Below, piece by piece: positions 61,932-64,000 of a stretch of 64,000 nucleotides of DNA. Within the stretch, counting starts at the first letter, position 1, and every line of letters starts with the position of its first letter. The DNA is from Pseudolabrys sp. Its GTDB lineage: Bacteria > Pseudomonadota > Alphaproteobacteria > Rhizobiales > Xanthobacteraceae. The notes beneath the pieces are model-generated. The model saw only the letters and a program-made list of their open reading frames with translations, did not search any database and had not been told where the DNA came from. Location: assembly GCA_030684935.1 (NCBI GenBank), contig JAUXXH010000035.1:1-64000 (forward strand), in the 5' to 3' direction. Made by a program: the position numbers and the translations under genes.

Positions 61932-61978
61932 CGGCGATTCATCCCACAAGGCGCGCGTGATGCGCTTCACCCGGCAAG

Positions 61979-62010
61979 ATTTGCCCAGTTTATGGTTAGC
62001 GTCTGGTTAA
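61979..62010 (-). promoter_or_regulatory. fliF promoter element with CtrA box, shared with flhA
   Basis: Contains TTAG-CGTCTGG-TTAA (61996-62010), one base off the CtrA consensus, and the same 23-base leading block as the flhA element. A GAATC methylation site lies beside it at 62019-62023. Confidence 0.7.
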
Positions 62011-62141
62011 TGCGGCAGGAATCCAGGATCCTGCGCGTGCCGTAATGCACGGGGCGCGCTGGTGAAATGCGAACTGTCGGCAAAAACGAAATCGCCGGCC
62101 AACGTGGCCGGCGATGTTTCGGAAACTGACTCTGGAAAAAA

Positions 62142-62417
62142 CTACTGACGATATTGCTGAATGCGCGTGGTGCGCAGGCCGGCAAGGCCGTGCTGGTCGA
62201 TGGAATACTGCCAGGAGAGGAATTCCTCTACCGTCAGTGTGTAGCGGGCGCAGGCTTCCTCGAGCGACAGCAGACCTCCGCGAACCGCTGCGACCACCTC
62301 AGCCTTGCGGCGGATGACCCAGCGTTTGGTCGTTGGCGGGGGCAGGTCCGCAATGGTAAGCGGACTGCCATCGGGCCCGATGACATACTTTACCCTCGGG
62401 CGGTGGGGCTCGGTCAT
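62142..62417 (-). CDS. sciP: CtrA inhibitory protein SciP (DUF1153)
   Basis: 91 residues from ATG 62417 (GTG 62429 is upstream in frame). PRVKYVIGPDGSPLTIADLP, then PTTKRWVIRRKAEVVAAVRGGLLSLEEACARYTLTVEEFLSWQ are the near-invariant SciP sequence with its HTH. In Caulobacter SciP binds CtrA at promoters and blocks CtrA-driven transcription in swarmer cells. Its gene here is itself preceded by a CtrA-type box, giving a feedback loop. It sits beside the flagellar operon. Confidence 0.93.
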   Translation of the reverse strand: MTEPHRPRVKYVIGPDGSPLTIADLPPPTTKRWVIRRKAEVVAAVRGGLLSLEEACARYTLTVEEFLSWQYSIDQHGLAGLRTTRIQQYRQ

Positions 62418-62473
62418 TGGTACTCTCACAACACTCGACTGACAGTTACTCAGGAAAAACTACAGGCGGCGGC

Positions 62474-62488
62474 TTAAAAATTGGCTAA
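62474..62488. promoter_or_regulatory. CtrA-type box before sciP
   Basis: TTAA-AAATTGG-CTAA, one base off TTAA-N7-TTAA, 57 bases upstream of the sciP start. Confidence 0.55.
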
Positions 62489-62631
62489 GCACGCTATGTA
62501 AACAGGTAAATGTTTGCCCCGGTTTTGCTAACCTTTTGGTTACGGTTGAAGGTAGCAGGGCGAAGGTGAAACACTGCGAAATTCCGTTCAGGCCTGCGAT
62601 TATAGGGCCGAATGGCTCTGCCGGGGTAGCC

Positions 62632-64000
62632 GTGAAAAAGTTCCCATTCGCCGCCGTCACCAACAGCCGCGCGCCGGGCGCCACTATTTTTCTCCTGGTG
62701 GTGGTCGGCCTTGCCTATTTTTTGCTGGCGCGGCTCGGTTTGCAGCTCGCCTCCATCAATCCCAGCGCCAGCCCGATCTGGCCGGCCACCGGTCTGGCGC
62801 TGGCGGCGGTGCTGCTGGGGGGCGTGCGGGTCTGGCCGGCGATCCTGATCGCCGCCTTTGCCGCCAATGCCGTCACTGCCGGCACGCCCGCCACCGCGGC
62901 GTTTATTGCCGTCGGCAACACTCTTGAAGCCGTGGTCGGCGGTTTCCTGGTCATGCGCTGGTCCGGCGGCCGCGATACCTTTTCGACTCCGGCGCAGGTC
63001 GTCAAATTCGCCCTGATCGTGTTCGGCGCGGCAACGGTCATCAGCGCCACGGTCGGCGTTGTGACATTGTGCGTCGCCGGCCTGGCGCCCTGGGCGAACT
63101 TCTGGCCGATCTGGATCACCTGGTGGCTCGGCGACGCAGCCGGTGCGCTGGTGGTGACGCCGGTCATTGTGCTGTGGGCGCTGACCGACCTGCGTTCGCT
63201 CAACGGGCGCGAAGTGCGGGACATTGCGCTGGCGCTCGGCGGTACGGTGGCCGTCGGCCTGATTGCCTTCAGCCCGTTGCTGCCGCGCTCCGAATACACC
63301 AGTCCGCTCGCCTTTCTGGCGATCCTGCCGCTGCTGTGGTCGGCCTTGCGGCGCGGTCCGCGCGACACCGCAACGGTGGCGCTGATCCTGACCGCCTTCA
63401 CGATCTGGGCGACGCGGGCGCAGGCGGGACCGTTCGCCGGTGTGGAGCAGAACGAGACCTTCGTGCTGCTGCTCACATTCATCATCAGCGTCACGGTGCC
63501 GAGCCTGGCGCTCAGCGCCGACGTCGCGGTGCGCCGGACCACGGAAGACAATCTGCGCCGCACCTTCAGCGATCTCGACCAGAACCAGCGGCAGCGTACC
63601 GCGTTGTCCGACGCCAATATCCATCTGAAAGACGCGCAGCGGCTGGCCAATCTCGGCAGCTGGTCATGGGATATTCCCGAGAACAAAGTCGTCTGGTCGG
63701 ACCAGCTTTGCGACATCTACGGCATCACGCGCGCCCGCGCGCCGACAAAGGTCGAGGACTTTGTCGACTTCCTGCATCCCGACGACCGCGACAAGGTGCA
63801 GGCCAGCATCGGCAAGGCGCTCGAGTCGGGCACCGACTTCAGCCATGACGAACGCATTTTGCGGCCGGACGGCAGCGTCCGGCATCTGCAAAGCGTCGGC
63901 GAGGTGGTCCGCGACGACAGCGGCGCTCCGCTGCGCATGCTCGGCGTCTGTCTCGATGTGACCGAACAGCGCGAAGCGCAGGTCACGCTCGAACAGACCC
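62632..64000 (+). CDS. MASE1–PAS sensor protein (partial, runs off the right edge)
   Basis: The frame starts at GTG 62632 (GGGG nine bases upstream) and is still open at the window end (about 456 codons seen). Residues 15-300 form a MASE1 membrane sensor with about eight helices: FLLVVVGLAYFLLARLGLQL, then ASPIWPATGLALAAVLLGG, FWPIWITWWLGDAAGALVVT. A PAS domain follows (residues about 325-445): AQRLANLGSWSWDIPENKVV, YGITRARAPTKVEDFVDFLHPDDRDKV, LGVCLDVTEQREA. A histidine kinase or GGDEF output is expected beyond the edge. Divergent from sciP. Confidence 0.85.
   Translation, partial: MKKFPFAAVTNSRAPGATIFLLVVVGLAYFLLARLGLQLASINPSASPIWPATGLALAAVLLGGVRVWPAILIAAFAANAVTAGTPATAAFIAVGNTLEAVVGGFLVMRWSGGRDTFSTPAQVVKFALIVFGAATVISATVGVVTLCVAGLAPWANFWPIWITWWLGDAAGALVVTPVIVLWALTDLRSLNGREVRDIALALGGTVAVGLIAFSPLLPRSEYTSPLAFLAILPLLWSALRRGPRDTATVALILTAFTIWATRAQAGPFAGVEQNETFVLLLTFIISVTVPSLALSADVAVRRTTEDNLRRTFSDLDQNQRQRTALSDANIHLKDAQRLANLGSWSWDIPENKVVWSDQLCDIYGITRARAPTKVEDFVDFLHPDDRDKVQASIGKALESGTDFSHDERILRPDGSVRHLQSVGEVVRDDSGAPLRMLGVCLDVTEQREAQVTLEQT

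Overview
The window is high-GC chromosomal DNA of an alphaproteobacterium, most likely Hyphomicrobiales (Rhizobiales), Bradyrhizobium / Rhodopseudomonas / Pseudolabrys-like. This rests on the CtrA–ChpT–SciP cell-cycle circuit, GANTC (CcrM) sites at the ctrA promoter, EipA/DUF1134, DUF1236, DUF5681 and other Rhizobiales small proteins, and an abundance of tripartite tricarboxylate transporter (TTT/Bug) solute-binding proteins. No species call is made.

Layout. 1–1.8 kb: a lower-GC accessory patch with a DUF5681 gene, a fragment that looks like the N-terminus of a phage terminase-like protein, and a hypothetical gene. 1.8–11.3 kb: a TetR regulator and a tightly packed catabolic operon (Gfo/Idh/MocA dehydrogenase, DUF993 aldolase-like protein, TctC–TctB–TctA uptake system, two sugar-phosphate-isomerase-type TIM barrels, an enolase-superfamily enzyme), with a perfect inverted repeat just before the first enzyme gene. 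11.3–16.6 kb: a membrane-lipid cluster behind a PHO-box-like direct repeat: family-4 glycosyltransferase, PmtA-like methyltransferase, Mpo1/DUF962-like membrane protein, a membrane-anchored class-III aminotransferase and phosphatidylserine decarboxylase. 16.7–27.9 kb: exported enzymes and hypotheticals, a HTH/PBP regulator, a second TTT system (TctC plus a TctA–TctB fusion), tRNA-Val(CAC), a coiled-coil protein, EipA and a YHS protein.

28.1–38.8 kb: chpT, a chemotaxis operon (cheA hybrid–cheW–cheY–cheB–cheR), small basic and envelope proteins, ctrA, and divergently fliI–fliJ. 38.9–46.8 kb: enoyl-CoA hydratase/TetR pair, a HlyD–FtsX–ABC exporter with a perfect FNR/FixK-type box, small secreted proteins and a cold-shock protein. 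47.0–51.1 kb: a Bug protein divergent from a CoA-transferase–GntR–MaoC operon. 51.2–62.4 kb: flhA, a fasciclin/anti-sigma/ECF-sigma set, small genes, and the flagellar operon fliF–fliG–fliH–fliN–flbD, followed by sciP. The right edge cuts a MASE1–PAS sensor gene.

How they work together: ChpT passes phosphate to CtrA; CtrA-box-like motifs (TTAA-N7-TTAA or one base off) sit before cheA, fliI, flhA, fliF and sciP, and sciP encodes the CtrA antagonist, so most of the motility half of the window reads as one CtrA regulon with its own brake. The most promising candidates for undescribed biology are the PHO-box lipid cluster with its odd anchored aminotransferase, and the DUF993/TIM-barrel/enolase catabolic operon.
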